Source: Annulohypoxylon bovei var. microspora
Lineage: Eukaryota; Ascomycota; Sordariomycetes; Xylariales; Hypoxylaceae
Direction of reading: 5' to 3'
NCBI GenBank assembly: GCA_022836615.1
Contig: MU405249.1
Location: 62,001-126,000 of the forward strand
DNA length: 64,000 nucleotides
This document shows positions 1 through 11,778 of this stretch, piece after piece (positions within the stretch are counted from its first letter, which is position 1; each line of letters starts with the position of its first letter). The notes under the pieces are model-generated. The model ran no database searches. It was not told the DNA's origin and saw only the letters and a program-made list of their open reading frames with translations. A program made the position numbers and the translations under genes.

Positions 1-857
1 TGCTTCAACTCCTGGATTATGGACAACAACAATTCTTTCCCGGACCCCCGCAAGTGGTGCTTCCCTCGTCTCTGCTGTGTTGCTTCGCACATCCAGTAGT
101 CGTGTAGGGCGAGGCTTAGACTTGTTATACCTAGGAACTCAGACTTGATTGCGTGCACCCGAATAGGATTTACGGCAATTCGACTGTGATCAACTCGCCT
201 ATGATTCTCTGGAACTTCAACCACGCCCTAAGGAGCAGTATAGTTGTGCCGCTTTTACCTGGATCCCGAGGTACACCTAGCCAATTTCACCAGAGAGCTG
301 TCTTGTCAATACCGGGTTTGCGCGTCTCATTGCGTTCCCGACAGCAGTACGTATGCCATGTGTGCCGACTCGATCGGCTCCAACCTGATTGATCGCGTGT
401 TCGTGGACTAACATATCAGCTCTTCGTGCTCTGACAGCCATTTCGACTTGGAGTTTTCAGGATTCTGTTTACCCGGATTTCATTTTCGTCTCGTTCTGCT
501 TTTTTGCTTTATTTATTTTTTTCTATCCTGTTCAGGACCGCCCATACATTGACAATCTGGATTATCCAATTCGTGGAACTATATATACTATATGGTGTCA
601 ACTCTGGGTCCTAGTTCTTCGGATTCTTAGTTTACTTGACACTTCACTCTGGTTTGTATACGATGCCCTCCCCAAAATACCACGACCGTGCGTAATACTA
701 ACCGATGTTGCGCGAACAGGAACAAAGTTGTACCATGCTGAAGCCATTTCATTTGTACATGATTTTGGGTGCATCTTCGTGATTTTACCGCCAGGTAGTG
801 GTTATACAGAACACTAACCTAAACCTCAGTGACTACAGCTCTTATTCTCAAGGAAAC
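1..857. other. 5' flank and leader of the C2H2 gene
   Basis: No recognisable protein is encoded here. Two open frames (153-392 and 389-817) have no family features and are best read as leader or chance frames. An acceptor-like TATACAG ends at 808, so the transcript may carry an intron in its leader, or an extra short coding exon may lie upstream. Confidence 0.4.
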
Positions 858-2556
858 ATGCTTGCCAATTCCAGCGGATCTTTTCTTTACTCTCAAACGG
901 GACATGCGGACCTTCATGGTTCAGTATGGGATGCAGCAGAAGGAACACAGAACTTCAATGGGGATGAGGATTTCCATTTTTCATATGGCCAAGTTACTCC
1001 CAGAGGACAGGACCAGCATGAAGCCGTGGATGACATGACAAACAAATGGATCGCTTCGGAGCAAGCCCAAGCTCCCGCCGCAGAGCCTATGCGACGGATC
1101 AGCTCGAGGGGCTCCTCCGGAAGCCACAAGAACAGAACTATCAAAGCCTCAGCACAGAAGAGCCGGCCAAGGCTGCTTTCTATGTCTCATGGCTCGCACA
1201 TGTCGAATTATGACATGTCAGGTAACCCGCAGATGGACGCGTATCTTCTTCAGGAATCGGATGCCCACTCAGTATCCTCTCAGATGTTCTACCCAACACT
1301 ACCCATGAGCGTAGGTTTGCCTACAGATGGTCTTCCATACTCTCCCGCTGTGCTTACCCCGGGAATGGGACAGCAGCACATCGACCCCACTCAGATGCAA
1401 CTGAACTTCGAGGCCAACCTCGCAGGAAGCTCTCCTGCTGCTACTACCTGGAGCTCTCTCAGCCCTGTCGAATCCCGACTTTCTACCCCTGGTCTCCCTG
1501 AGGATGCATGGTCCGTTCCCATGGAAGGTTCGCCTACGCGGACTAACGATTCTTCGCCAATCATGGATGGCATTTCGCCGAGGTATGTTAAACTAATCGC
1601 TATGATATTCGGACACACTCTGACGTAGAGAACGCCATCAGCCTCGATCGCCAGATGGGCTTGATGACCACAGAGGATCCCAATGGAGTCGTTTTGGCGG
1701 ATGATATGTTTGCCTTACCTCCTTCTTTCACTCGCCGCTCCAGCGGTGACGGTGAGTCTTCTGCACGGGACCACCCGTTGTACAAGACCGCCTGCCCACA
1801 AACCGACGGCCTATTCCACTGCCCGTGGGAGGGCCAGGCCAGCTGCAACCACAAGCCCGAGAAGCTCAAGTGCAACTACGAGTAAGTAACCAATACTTTA
1901 GGGTACGCCCACAGATCTAACCAGCATACAGCAAGTTTGTCGACTCGCACCTGAAGCCATACCGATGCAAGATTGACTCTTGCGAAAACGCCCGATTTTC
2001 TTCGACTGCCTGCCTCCTCCGACATGAGCGAGAGGCCCACGCTATGCATGGCCACGGTGACAAGCCCTACCTCTGCACATATGACGGCTGCGACCGTGCC
2101 GTTCCCGGCAACGGATTCCCCCGCCAGTGGAACCTAAAGGACCATATGAGACGCGTCCACAATGACAACGGAAACTCCCTCAACACCGTCAGTGGGTCTC
2201 CTCCATCTGGACACGGATCTTCCGCGCACTCGGCCAAGGGCCGAAAGCGCAAGAGCAAGGATTCCGTAGACAGCACCAGCAGCCGCAAGCACGCTTCCAG
2301 ATACGCTCAGGCAGAGGCCGCCATGAGAGCCGCTGAGCAGCCCATGGTCGACGAATGGTACCAGCATCACAAGGCGCTGCAGAGCTACCTGCAGGAATTC
2401 AACGTCCCGGATGCTTTTGATTACTTGCACCAAATCACTGAGGCCAGGGATCACCTAGCAGCCATGGGAAAGATCTCCCAGAAGCTACTCCATTCCAACA
2501 AGACGTCCAACACCCAGGACACCTACAGACGATCCCACGGGCACCACACTCGCTAA
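858..2556 (+). CDS. C2H2 zinc-finger transcription factor
   Basis: Inferred model: join(858..1582,1642..1881,1932..2556), 529 aa. The first intron uses GTATGT and the acceptor after GCCATCAG, with a CTGAC branch; the second starts with GTAAGT. The total length is divisible by three and the frame is open throughout. The first ~290 residues are Ser/Gln/Pro/Met-rich and look disordered, as in fungal activators. Residues ~295-390 hold a zinc-finger block: a degenerate first element (FHCPWEG...C...H), then two clear fingers, C-X4-C...LLRHEREAH and C-X4-C...LKDHMRRVH. A basic patch (KGRKRKSK) follows and may be a nuclear signal. The tail has a short helical segment. It is a nuclear DNA-binding regulator; its target genes cannot be told. 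The frame is open upstream of 858 back to 783 without an ATG, so a further upstream coding exon is possible and the start is uncertain. Confidence 0.85.
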
Positions 2557-2565
2557 ATGAATAAC

Positions 2566-2631
2566 GTGAGTAAACGCTAAAACTCTCAATCAATATCTCT
2601 TGTTCAGTCTAGCTAACTTAACGTTTCACAG
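2566..2631 (+). other. probable 3' UTR intron of the C2H2 gene
   Basis: Ten bases after the stop codon there is a donor GTGAGT, followed by a branch-like GCTAACTTA and the acceptor TTTCACAG at 2631. The spacing fits fungal introns. An intron this close to the stop would not normally trigger nonsense-mediated decay. Inference from splice signals only. Confidence 0.45.
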
Positions 2632-3860
2632 CGAAGAGCGAAATTTTGAGGACCAAGGATGATTTTTAACAAACTAGGGAATATGCAAGCGCATACTCTT
2701 ACCTTTTTTACTTCTACTCCCACCGGTCTGGAGACCGTGACAGAGCCTGGCTAGGTTCCGTGAGGATTCATTTGAAGAAACCGCTACGCTCCGAGCCGAG
2801 CCCGGCATTTGACCCCAAGGGATACATAGGTACCGGCTACTACATCTCTTTTGATTGTAGAGTTTTTTTCCGGATTGAGGCCTTAAAAAAGAACCAAGGA
2901 CATGCCGAGGTGTGTGGGAAGAGACGATTCCAGGACATTTGAGCCTGAGAGGATGGAGATGCGCTAGAGGAAAAAGGAGGAAAGGCATGACGGCCCACGC
3001 GGCCATCCATTGTGAAATGTCACGACAGCCGTCGCCCAGGTGGTCAATGGTTGTCGATTCGCGACTGGAGTGATAGAGATATTGTTGGATTGGTGGATTG
3101 ATTGTTGCTGGTGATCTGATTGCATCTAGACACTTGAGCGTACTTATATTTTGGTTGGACATTTTTGAACATCTAGCTTATTCACAGCTACATTTAGACA
3201 TACTATAGTTTTCTTTGTTTTAATTAGATCTTGGAAAAGTACACACTTGGTTTCTTCATGACCGTGACGACTGTTACTTCCAACCTCCCCTCCCTATAAA
3301 CTTTTGAATTGTTCAACCGATCTAATAGTTTATATTTGCCTTGGTCATAGGTGGATTATAATAAGAGGTGGAGCTTGCTATATTTCCACGGCTAGATCTC
3401 AGCTAAAGCTATGCACCTAGGTAGACATCTCTTGAGAAAAAAGGATATTGGTTCTCCGACGACAGTGTGGAGATCTTAGATACCTACATCTCCAGTAGCC
3501 ACCTTCCATTCGCCTCTTTTTACTAAAAGAGAAGACGTTCGCGTCTTTATCCTTCATATTTACTCAATAGTTAATTATAATAGAAACCGAGTTGTTTAAC
3601 TCGGAAAGTGAAATGTTCATCGTGAACTCTTCAACCCCACCAGCCACATGTTCCCGGTCCGAGCGGCTCGTGCTGCATCGATGAAGAGATACACTGATTT
3701 CCAATATGTTCCCTTTCCGATAAAAAATTTATTGCCAGTGCCCGGTACGTAAGGCAAGAGCTTTCTAGAAGAGTAAGAGCACGGGCACAGGATCCCGTGT
3801 CAAATGTCCTCCCCTCCGGGAAGGAAATGCAAACGTCTTCTTTTGCCTAGTTTGCTAAGA
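2632..3860. other. intergenic, no gene seen
   Basis: A 162-codon frame on the minus strand (2674-3162) has no recognisable domain and sits on the C2H2 3' flank. A segment near 3397-3416 (ATCTCAGC-N-AAAGCTATGCA) recurs at 4115-4134, so a small dispersed repeat may be present. Otherwise nothing is seen. Confidence 0.4.
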
Positions 3861-4091
3861 TCATACCTCGACCAGACCCACACTTCTATGAGACCCGGAT
3901 GGCCCATACACGACACCAACCCCCTTCTCCTTCATGTGCCCTTCGGTCTCTTTTGAGACGAATGCCGAGCCAGGATCGAGATAAAACGCAAGCGGCCGAG
4001 TTCCCATATTGGAGAACCAAATATCAAACGCCCGTCGACTGTCGTTCCCTTCGTCAGGAGCTATGTTTATCAAGCCACCAGATCTCAGCAA
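3861..4091 (-). mobile_element. retrotransposon integrase core fragment
   Basis: The minus strand encodes about 76 residues with the end of an integrase catalytic core: FYLDPGSAFVSKE, matching the D-x-GS-x-F block around the second acidic residue, and PSGSHRSVGLVE, matching the S-H-[KR]-S-V-G-x-[VI]-E block that carries the catalytic Glu in Ty3/gypsy-type integrases. No reverse transcriptase, RNase H or complete LTR is visible nearby, so this is a short relic. It ends at a stop at 3861 and has no upstream partner exon. Its closeness to the tRNA-like sequence at 4190-4256 may mean that the latter is its primer-binding region. Confidence 0.6.
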
Positions 4092-4189
4092 GAAGGATGC
4101 GCAGTGACCATCCCATCTCAGCGAAAGCTATGCATCTTCCATTGTGGGACAACGATGCTAGCTCCCGATTCTTCTTCTGTTTTTTCCAT

Positions 4190-4256
4190 AGATCTTAGTT
4201 GTCTGTAATTTCCGCAATGGGAAACCGCGTAGGTTCGAATCCTGCAGCTCCCACCA
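4190..4256 (+). pseudogene. tRNA 3'-half-like sequence ending in CCA
   Basis: Seen on the plus strand: a 4-bp stem with the 7-base loop CTTAGTT (4190-4204; anticodon position reads TAG, Leu), a hairpin like a long variable arm (TTTCC 4209-4213 with GGAAA 4220-4224), and a perfect T-arm with GTAGG (4229-4233), loop TTCGAAT and CCTGC (4241-4245). Then come a 7-base acceptor strand AGCTCCC, A, and an encoded CCA. No matching 5' acceptor strand (GGGAGCT) or A box is present upstream, so this is not an intact tRNA gene. Nuclear tRNA genes do not encode CCA, which suggests a reverse-transcribed mature tRNA fragment or, read on the minus strand, a retroelement primer-binding site (starting TGGTGGGAGC). 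Confidence 0.5.
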
Positions 4257-7200
4257 GAAATGTAATGGAGTGAAATCTGGTTGTTTTTCTTAGGTTGTAA
4301 AACCTAAATCTAAAACGAGAGAATTCATCTAATCCCATAGCTTACGTAACAACCCAACAATAGGTAGGTGATTAGAGAAAGCCTTGCTAAACTTTCTGGC
4401 TTTCTTCCTTTCCTACCTATCTTGCTTTAAGTTGTTATGGAAGTCTTCGAGGGTCTTAGCATGTAAGTCTGCTGCTTCCTGTCGTATGGATTATCTTCTC
4501 CTAACACAGGATAGTTCTACTGTGCTGTCGATTCTCCCGGGTCCGCTGGGGTAGTAGTATTGTGTGCTGTTCCGAAGAGCAGACAGAGGAGAAGAAGATT
4601 GCGATAATTCGATACAGCCCAGTATCCCCAATATCGATTTTGAAATCCACACCCTTTGATGGTAATAGTGGTTATGTTACCAGGGAGGATTGAAGTTTTC
4701 AGTCAAAATTGACCTGTTCTGCTATGTTGAAGATCTCCAACCTCCACGGCTGGACTCTCGGAAAGGAAAAGAAACAGTGGTGATCTAGACGTCCACGACT
4801 AGAGAAAAGTTAAAAATGGTAATAAAATGAATCTAATACAAGCAGGCCATCAATATACAATAAATGTGACATGTACTTACGTGAAAGAAAGGACATAGAT
4901 AGATAGAATGCTGTATTGAGAAGAGTAAAGTCTCAAATTATGCTAGCTCGGCATCCTTAGGGGTATTGAAGCCGATATTCTATCGTCCAATGCTTTCGGC
5001 TCGGTTTCGACTTCCTATGTTGCGGGTGTGATCGGTGAAGAGCCGCCTTCCGCCTTTCCAGGAGTGCTATGAACTCGGCAAGTTCAGGCACCTGGGACCT
5101 ACATGGCTTGTCTTATTCGGGTGACAGACTGAGGATAGGAAAGAGATATTAGATGTTGTACTTTCTTAGCAGGGAAGCCAGTGTCTCTAAAGGAATCGCT
5201 TCGTCAGAGGCGGCCCTTGGAGCCGAGGCCAGAAGTCAATAACTTTTAGTTAACTCATCGACAGGTAAGTGGTTTGGGAATTTGATCCCATGCTGTTAAA
5301 TTGAATATAGAACGATGTGATCTTGTGAACTATTAAAGAAATTGGCTTATAATTTATTATTTTCCTAACCTGTCCAGCACGGAATGACATAAACCCCTTT
5401 TATACCTAGTTATGGCCCTTAGATTGAGTCATGAGATGGGACGCGCATTCCTAATGAATCAAACTGTAATATCGGATTTCTTGTATTGTGCGGTATTTAT
5501 ATCAGTCTCGGGGAGCAGACATGCGTTTCTTCTTCCTATCAGACTCAGATCTGAGCAGGTATATATTCGGTAAAGTTTGAACTTTAAAGTCTATGTTGAT
5601 ACCGGTATTTGATTTAAAGGCGGAGTCCTTGCCCATAATATAGAATCCAAGCCGTACCCCCTATATGTTTTGACAACAGGAGATTGCATTGCATCGAGGA
5701 AAATACTAGCTCAAGCAGGTAGGGAGGCAAAAGGTGACAGCTTTTCTTAGTTAGTGCCAAGAAAACTTGAAATCGTATGATGCTCTAGCTAAAGCCAATA
5801 TTAAACTATCTCTCTAGGCGTGTATAGGTGGTAGGCACGTAACACGCGCCAATTACATATTATTACAATTAATAGGGGTTCGAGGATTGTTGAATTACAA
5901 ATATAAGGAGATGATATGATAACTATTTCTGATCAACCTACTTCATCATCTTAGCATAATGTCTTAGTATTTTCTTTGAAGCTACTATTTTTAACGAGCA
6001 TTAGAAGGTCTATGCATGAACTCTTAAGATGTCGGCAAGTGTGATATAGTACGTGGGCTTTCCAGCCAGCCATGTAGGACTTAGAGTATAAGGGGCTGCG
6101 AATTTAGCCTCGTAAAAGCGTAGAACTCCGAGGCGGTAGTAAAACAATGGTAAAATTGCACAGCTACTCGAACTGTAAAGCAAACTCGAAGAAAATACGG
6201 TGGATATTTGGGAATGCATTATCCCACGACCCTATCTCCCACGCTCCTATCTAGCAGCTTACTCATATGAGGCTATACTTGACTAGGTACGCGGCGAGAA
6301 CCTGTTGTACGTGACCGGTCTACTAAACGAACAGTTCGTATTGCTGTGGGATAGCCACGATTACCTAAATAAGGTAGGCCATGTGATCTTGAAACTCGGG
6401 AATATACCTTAGAGAGCCTTATAACGCCTTACTCTTTGATCGCCGAAGCTAAACATCGGTCATCATAGCTTCAAAGGTATGGCGATAAGGAGAGAGGTAA
6501 GTAGCTCTGATTTGGTAGTCCGAGATATTCCTAGAGCCCGACTCGGTACTCACCGGGAAGTAACGCTCAAGAAGCAGACGGCGCATCAGGAAAATAGGTA
6601 GTTTGGGGCTATGATATGCTCGTGAATCCTCCATTCCCTACCCCGCTTCCGTTCTTAAGTCGGACGGTAAGCAGATGATGCTCGTCTGTATCCTTAGGAT
6701 CCAGTGTAACCTATCTCAACGTCTACTCAAGGACGGAGGGAGACAACTACGATAGAGAAAGTCAATTAGCCAGATCTTGAAACTAGACAGAACTCGAAGT
6801 ATATTACCCACCTACCTACGACTCTATGTTCATCAACGTTATTACCGCCAATACGGGACGCCGAGCAGGTATAGTAAGTTGAAGAAAGCAGCTACCCACT
6901 TTAAACGTCACAAAAGGCAGTGGTGGTTCGGTAATCAAGGAGCTCCTGTTAGATAGATCGAATCCTGTTTCAACCATCGAATCCTTCTAGAGTGGAGTTG
7001 TTTGGTAAAGCTTAAGTAAACTACAACTGCACACACCTTTGGAATCCCGATTACTACGCTAAGTGATGGACATGCGTAACTAATTATAGATGTTTGATTG
7101 GCATGCGTGCAGACATGTGGTTTATTTGACAAGTGTTGTTTCTTTCTGGTTGCACATCGTGGATCTCATGCGGGGAGGGAGATCAAGGCATATCGATGTT

Positions 7201-7709
7201 TAATGTATGTTTCTATGCGTTTCTTCGAGGTGATCCTCACTGTTACCATAGGTATACTATAGTAAAACTCCCCCACCTTAAGGCGAAATAGTAACGGGCT
7301 TTCAAAAATAAGTGAGTGGTTTTCGATTGGAGGTAAACGATCGGCATGATAAAGTCCAGAAAGAAAAAGAATAGTGAAGAAATGATAGTTGCCGTGTCCA
7401 GCCAAGCGTCCTTGAGCCTCCGTTAACGAATGTGGGTATCCCCGTAATAACCGTCCTTCTATGCCGAGTAGTACCGTTTATCCTGCCACCCCTTAATGAG
7501 CCTAACACATATCCAACCCTCCTGAAGATGCTATTCCGGTGCCGTTAAGTGAATGGATTGTAACATATGCCCCAAATTATCCCCTATGTGAAACTGCAGA
7601 ATTATTCGTTTTGCGTTGACGCCTACCGAAACGCCGTTACCGATGATATCAGAAAGAAAGAAAAAGTCCGCCCCGTGAATAGGAAGATGAGTTTTTTTAA
7701 TACGTAAAT
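4257..7709. other. gene-free interval
   Basis: About 3.4 kb with ordinary base composition. Open frames here (such as 6010-6219, 6449-6634, 6935-7132, 7166-7405) are short, overlap one another and show no domain, signal or splice continuity. TGTAATGG at 4261, just past the CCA of the tRNA-like sequence, could be the TG end of an LTR, but no second copy was found in the window. Confidence 0.35.
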
Positions 7710-9239
7710 TTAAGCAAACGAAGCGCGGCTGGGCAGTTGTTGCATAGGCCCTGACTCGTTATCCGCCCGGTACATGATTAAGATTGTGGTTCGGTCTCGC
7801 GGATGTGAACTGCTCAGCGGCAGGCTCCTATAACGGTCACCGAATCTTACACTAGCATGCTGGGGCAACGATGTTTTCGGTGAGCAGGGGCATAAGCTAG
7901 ATTCATTCGGAAGTACTGGTTGCGCCTCTAGGTCGACGTGTCGATTAGATACGATAACGGGCAACGGCTTATTGAGGTTGGCATGTTGATGATGAGAGAG
8001 TAGCGGTGGTGGGTGCTGTGTAAGGAAGGACGATGACGAAGATGGCTGGTCAATAAAGGTAGTCAAAGATGGCGACTGTGTCAGTGGCTTCCTGTCCCAA
8101 TCCATACTCATGAAGCTACGTGGTCTAAACGTAGCTTCGAAGACGTTTGGGAGGTAGCTCGAAAAGAAAGGCTTTGTTGCTGGAATCGAGGCGCATATCT
8201 TTAAAATGTGTTAGTAGAAAGCGATATATATTAACGAAGCTGTATACATACTATGCCGATATTTAACTCAAGGGCGCTGCAAAACCATGTCGACCAATTG
8301 TCCCAGACAACGTCGAAGTCGGTAGTTAACATCCATGCGAAATAACATCTCGCAATCCCTGCCGAACTTGCAAGGGCGCCGAAACCGAAGAGGAAGAAGA
8401 CCATGCTTATTTGCCTGGCAGGTAAATTTAAACCTAGTGCTGTCTTGAGGGGGAGGAGCACGACAAGCCAGTCGGTGAGAGTATTGATGATATTAATCGC
8501 TCTTAGATGAGCAACCTGGTCGATACAATTTTGTGGCTTAGCTGAAAGCTCCCAAAATTCCGACAAAGGTCTAGTTCGGGGGGGGGTTGTTAGTTAATGA
8601 TTTCGACCTATAGTCTTCGTACACCGATGAACTTACGTGCATTGGTATATATTTGTTACGGTGAAGATGAAGCAGTTAAGACTAATAAATGCCATTGATA
8701 TTAATACAACAATAGTCATCCTCCGATCTCCCGAGGCAGATGTGAGTCGATAGAGAAGAGCGAGTATTGACAGCTTGGTTAAGCTGGTTGCAAAATTGAA
8801 CAGCATATGGTTGGCAAATCTAGAATATCCTTAAGCTTATAAGTCATTTAGAGTGTGAAGAGCACCTTACATCAATTGTAAGCCCGGGACGAAGAAACCC
8901 AGTTCTAGGTCCCAAGTGTGTCGGTTCCATTGAAATTTATCCTCTGCAATGATACCAATTATCGTGTATGCAATAGTAGGAAACTATTAAGTATCAGCAT
9001 GATAGAGAGGAAGGAGTAAAGCCGCAGTACTAGCTTACATATGCAAGCAATATGAAGACATCGTCGAGCCCAAAACCACGAGTCAGCCATTTCCGTGAGT
9101 ATAAGCGAATCGCTAAAATGATCGTGACAAGTACAACAAGTAGGAGGCCAACAATCATCCCTAAATGCCCTCTCGTTTCTGGATTAATATGGTTTATCGT
9201 TGGCCAGCTCGCGGCAACCGAAGGGGGTGGGAGCTGCAT
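7710..9239 (-). CDS. fungal Rhodopsin-domain (PTH11-like) integral membrane protein
   Basis: Inferred model: complement(join(7710..8198,8252..8570,8637..8819,8871..8983,9039..9239)), 434 aa. All four introns (51-66 bp) have GT-AG borders, and the last has a CTAAC branch. The N-terminal ~300 residues hold seven hydrophobic helices of the fungal 'Rhodopsin domain' family: an early IRLYSRKWLTRGFGLDD motif, then KFQWNRHTWDL, FATSLTKLSILALLYRL, a conserved YQCTP, INIINTLTDWLVVLLPL, and a final helix with LELNIGIICASIPATKPFF. The last ~130 residues are a Ser/Pro/His-rich cytosolic tail. There is no retinal-binding lysine pattern of true opsins; the name reflects only the fold. Members sit in the plasma membrane and some (PTH11 group) sense surface cues, but the ligand here is unknown. 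Upstream (9240 on) is gene-free. Confidence 0.88.
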
Positions 9240-11402
9240 CTTAGAATTCAGAGATATGTATTAGTGAAAGTCATAGGACGTCTCGAGCGATGACTGTTAA
9301 TAACTTTCACGGCAACATATGTCACCTGCCTTGGCCGAACAAATCTTGGGTCTCCTCAAGGTCAAGCAGCTTCGGCATGAAAGTAGTAGCTGCTTATAGT
9401 ATCGAATATATCGATGTGATTAGTCTAGGCATAAAGTTCAGCATTGTGCGAGCAACGGCGTTCTATCTAAATCCTCGAAAACGAAAACAGGTTAGCACAC
9501 TACACACAAGATCTCATCCATCCGGTATAATGTCAGGTTTTGCATTCTCAAGATGTGAGACAAGACTTCGGAGCCAACTTATCGAAGGTAGATACGGGGT
9601 TGTCACTATCGAGTTTTAGGATTACCACATGCGTATGGAATTCTCGATCGCGACGACCAGGGTTGTCGGAACAGTCCAGACAAATCTTTCCACTTGGAAA
9701 CGACTCAGGGTATCCATTAGTGCCGGTACGTTTCTCGTACTAACAGCCTTACTGCCCCTGCCCCCACCACCCGGGGGCCAAAAGGGGGGCAGATCCTAAC
9801 AGGTGGGTTCGCATATGGATAGGCAGAATTTCTGCACGTAACTTGTGGTCTGCATGAGAAGACCCTGTCACCCCAGGGGGTGCTTATCAGACATCAAGAT
9901 GCGAGAAACAGGCGATAGCATTTTGACAAATCTCTTCCTTCGACTAGTCAGGAACAGTTTATAAGTGGTATCAGCTGTGGGTTCCGCTGACAAGTCTATG
10001 TGTTGTAAAATAGCGTTTGAATTAAGATCCATCCACATAGACCTCGGGAAAGCATCAAAAAGATTGTAGGGTATACTTAGTCGAAAAGCACAGAGAGAGG
10101 CCTTCTGTCGAGAGCCGCACAGGCGCACTTGGGCTCCATTCAACCGTCCCGTCGGCTTGGATTGCGAGATATAATATCATACCCTGACTTACATTATCTT
10201 GGATGGGACTCGGCAGAAGCGATATCATGCCACCCGACTGGAAGACCAGAGCTATGTGGCGATCTGCAAGGCAGTCAAGGAGGGCAATCATCTCGACAGT
10301 CCCCGAAGGCATCCGAGGTGTAGAGGATCCCGCTTATAGATGATTGGTCGCATTGTAGAAGGAAGTGCTGCAGAAAATTTCACCTCAACGTTATCCGCTT
10401 CCTCCTGGATCGATAAGGGTTGGCCCGCAGGGGATCTTCAGTGGATAGAAATCCTTTGTTAATAACAGAGCTCTAATCTTTACCAGCTTGGTGTCTTGTG
10501 TGACGAACTCGTCAGCTACTAGTATTTCGAGAAACGTGGATGGTGTAGGTCCCCGACGTTTGGGAATAATCATTTGGCGGGTATATGCTCGAGTGCTCTT
10601 GCAGATCTGTGTCGCCTTAGAAGTTACGTGTGATGGCTCGTATCGAACCTCTTCGTTAATTGACCGAACCCAAAGAATGAGGCGAAGACCACGCCCAGAC
10701 CGTTAGATTAGTTAAATATATGAGCCCTCAGCTAATGGTAAAGAACATCTCTAGATGAAGGGTTTTCTTGCCTCGGGTGTATAAAGGTCGTGATAGTTGG
10801 GCCCTTGCCAGAATAAGCATCAACGCCGATGTGAGAATCATAGGTTGAAACGAGATCGTGTGAGCTCTGTACCAACAGCAGGCCGGTTCCGCGGTAATCG
10901 GTAGTTTTTGGAGATCCATTGGCGCGAACTCATGTTTCACAGTAGGTAGTAATGAAAACCCCCCAATTGCTCTTTAGGATGCATTCGTAGACTTGTCTAA
11001 AGGCCAAGAGCCACGGTAATGCAGGGATTCGAATCCTCAATCCCAATTGGCCTGTCAGACGCCGTCTCGCGGCTGCAGATTCTGAGAACTGTGCTAGGCA
11101 GAAAATGTATGGCTCATCGGATGCTGAGCATTCAATCAATATCATCGCTGGCGGTGTATATGTATATTCGGTACGAATTGCGTAGTCCTCGGATGTGAGA
11201 TTGAAGAAAAGGAACCTTGGAACTCTCACTTGCGTTACGATACACATACAGACTTCATGTACCTCAGCCTTATTTCGTACCACGATGGGTTCTTAAATTT
11301 AGGCACAGATAAAGTTTTGGCTGAAATAATAGACCTGCAGAGCTGAATAACGCACGTATGTCTAAGTGATAACACCGTTAAGCGCCAGGTGAGTAATTTG
11401 AA
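9240..11402. other. interval without a recognisable gene
   Basis: Several minus-strand frames lie in a row (9868-10143, 10055-10312, 10391-10573, 10728-10940, 10930-11283). None shows a domain I know, and I could not join them with good splice sites. They may be remnants of one decayed gene or chance frames. A C/G-homopolymer-rich stretch lies at 9753-9793. Confidence 0.3.
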
Positions 11403-11505
11403 GAGTTGAAGTTGAATGAGTTGAAGTTGAATGAGTTGAAGTTGAATGAGTTGAAGTTGAATGAGTTGAAGTTGAATGAGTTGAAGTTGAATGAGTTGAA
11501 GTTGA
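11403..11505 (+). repeat. 15-bp minisatellite
   Basis: The unit GAGTTGAAGTTGAAT is repeated head to tail six times without error, followed by a seventh copy matching 13 of 15 bases. The array lies about 275 bp upstream of the uL1 gene. An open frame across it (minus strand, QLQLIQ repeats) is an artefact of the 15-bp period being a multiple of three. Confidence 0.95.
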
Positions 11506-11778
11506 GCCTGTCCTGTGTGGCTGAGGTTTACGGCTAAGTAGGTACCTAGGTACCTAGTAGTATCCACCTCAGCAATGGGGCTCTCTTACATAATACACTC
11601 CACTTCTCTTAGCGCACGAAACCCCAAAATGTAAAATGCAGGTAACGAAATCGTAAAATTATTTAAACTCTTCCAATCCATCACAAGTCGCAGGTTGACA
11701 TATTTTCCCTCAATTTCTCACCACCCACGAACGCAATAATCCTCACCATTAGAGTATCTCTATTGGAAGACTGTCATC
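11506..11778 (+). promoter_or_regulatory. promoter region of the uL1 ribosomal protein gene
   Basis: Contains a palindromic AGGTACCTAGGTACCTAG run at 11538-11556 and pyrimidine-rich stretches before the ATG, as is usual upstream of fungal ribosomal-protein genes. No specific factor site can be assigned. Confidence 0.35.

Noticed and set aside
389..817. 142-codon frame upstream of the C2H2 gene
   Set aside because: Begins with a non-ATG codon and has no domain; hydrophobic stretches come from T-rich leader sequence.
798..857. Earlier start for the C2H2 protein at 798
   Set aside because: The codon at 798 is GTG, not ATG; the first in-frame ATG is at 858, though an upstream spliced exon remains possible.
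2674..3162. 162-codon minus-strand frame next to the C2H2 3' end
   Set aside because: No domain or signal, and it overlaps the probable 3' UTR region.
7166..7508. Overlapping minus-strand frames downstream of the Rhodopsin-domain gene
   Set aside because: They lie beyond the stop of the spliced gene, overlap each other and lack motifs.
11030..11060. GGATTCGAATCC resembling a tRNA B box
   Set aside because: The flanking bases cannot form a T-arm on either strand and no other tRNA arms are present; it is a simple palindrome.
11403..11505. CRISPR-like array
   Set aside because: Units are contiguous without spacers, only 15 bp, in a eukaryotic genome; it is a minisatellite.
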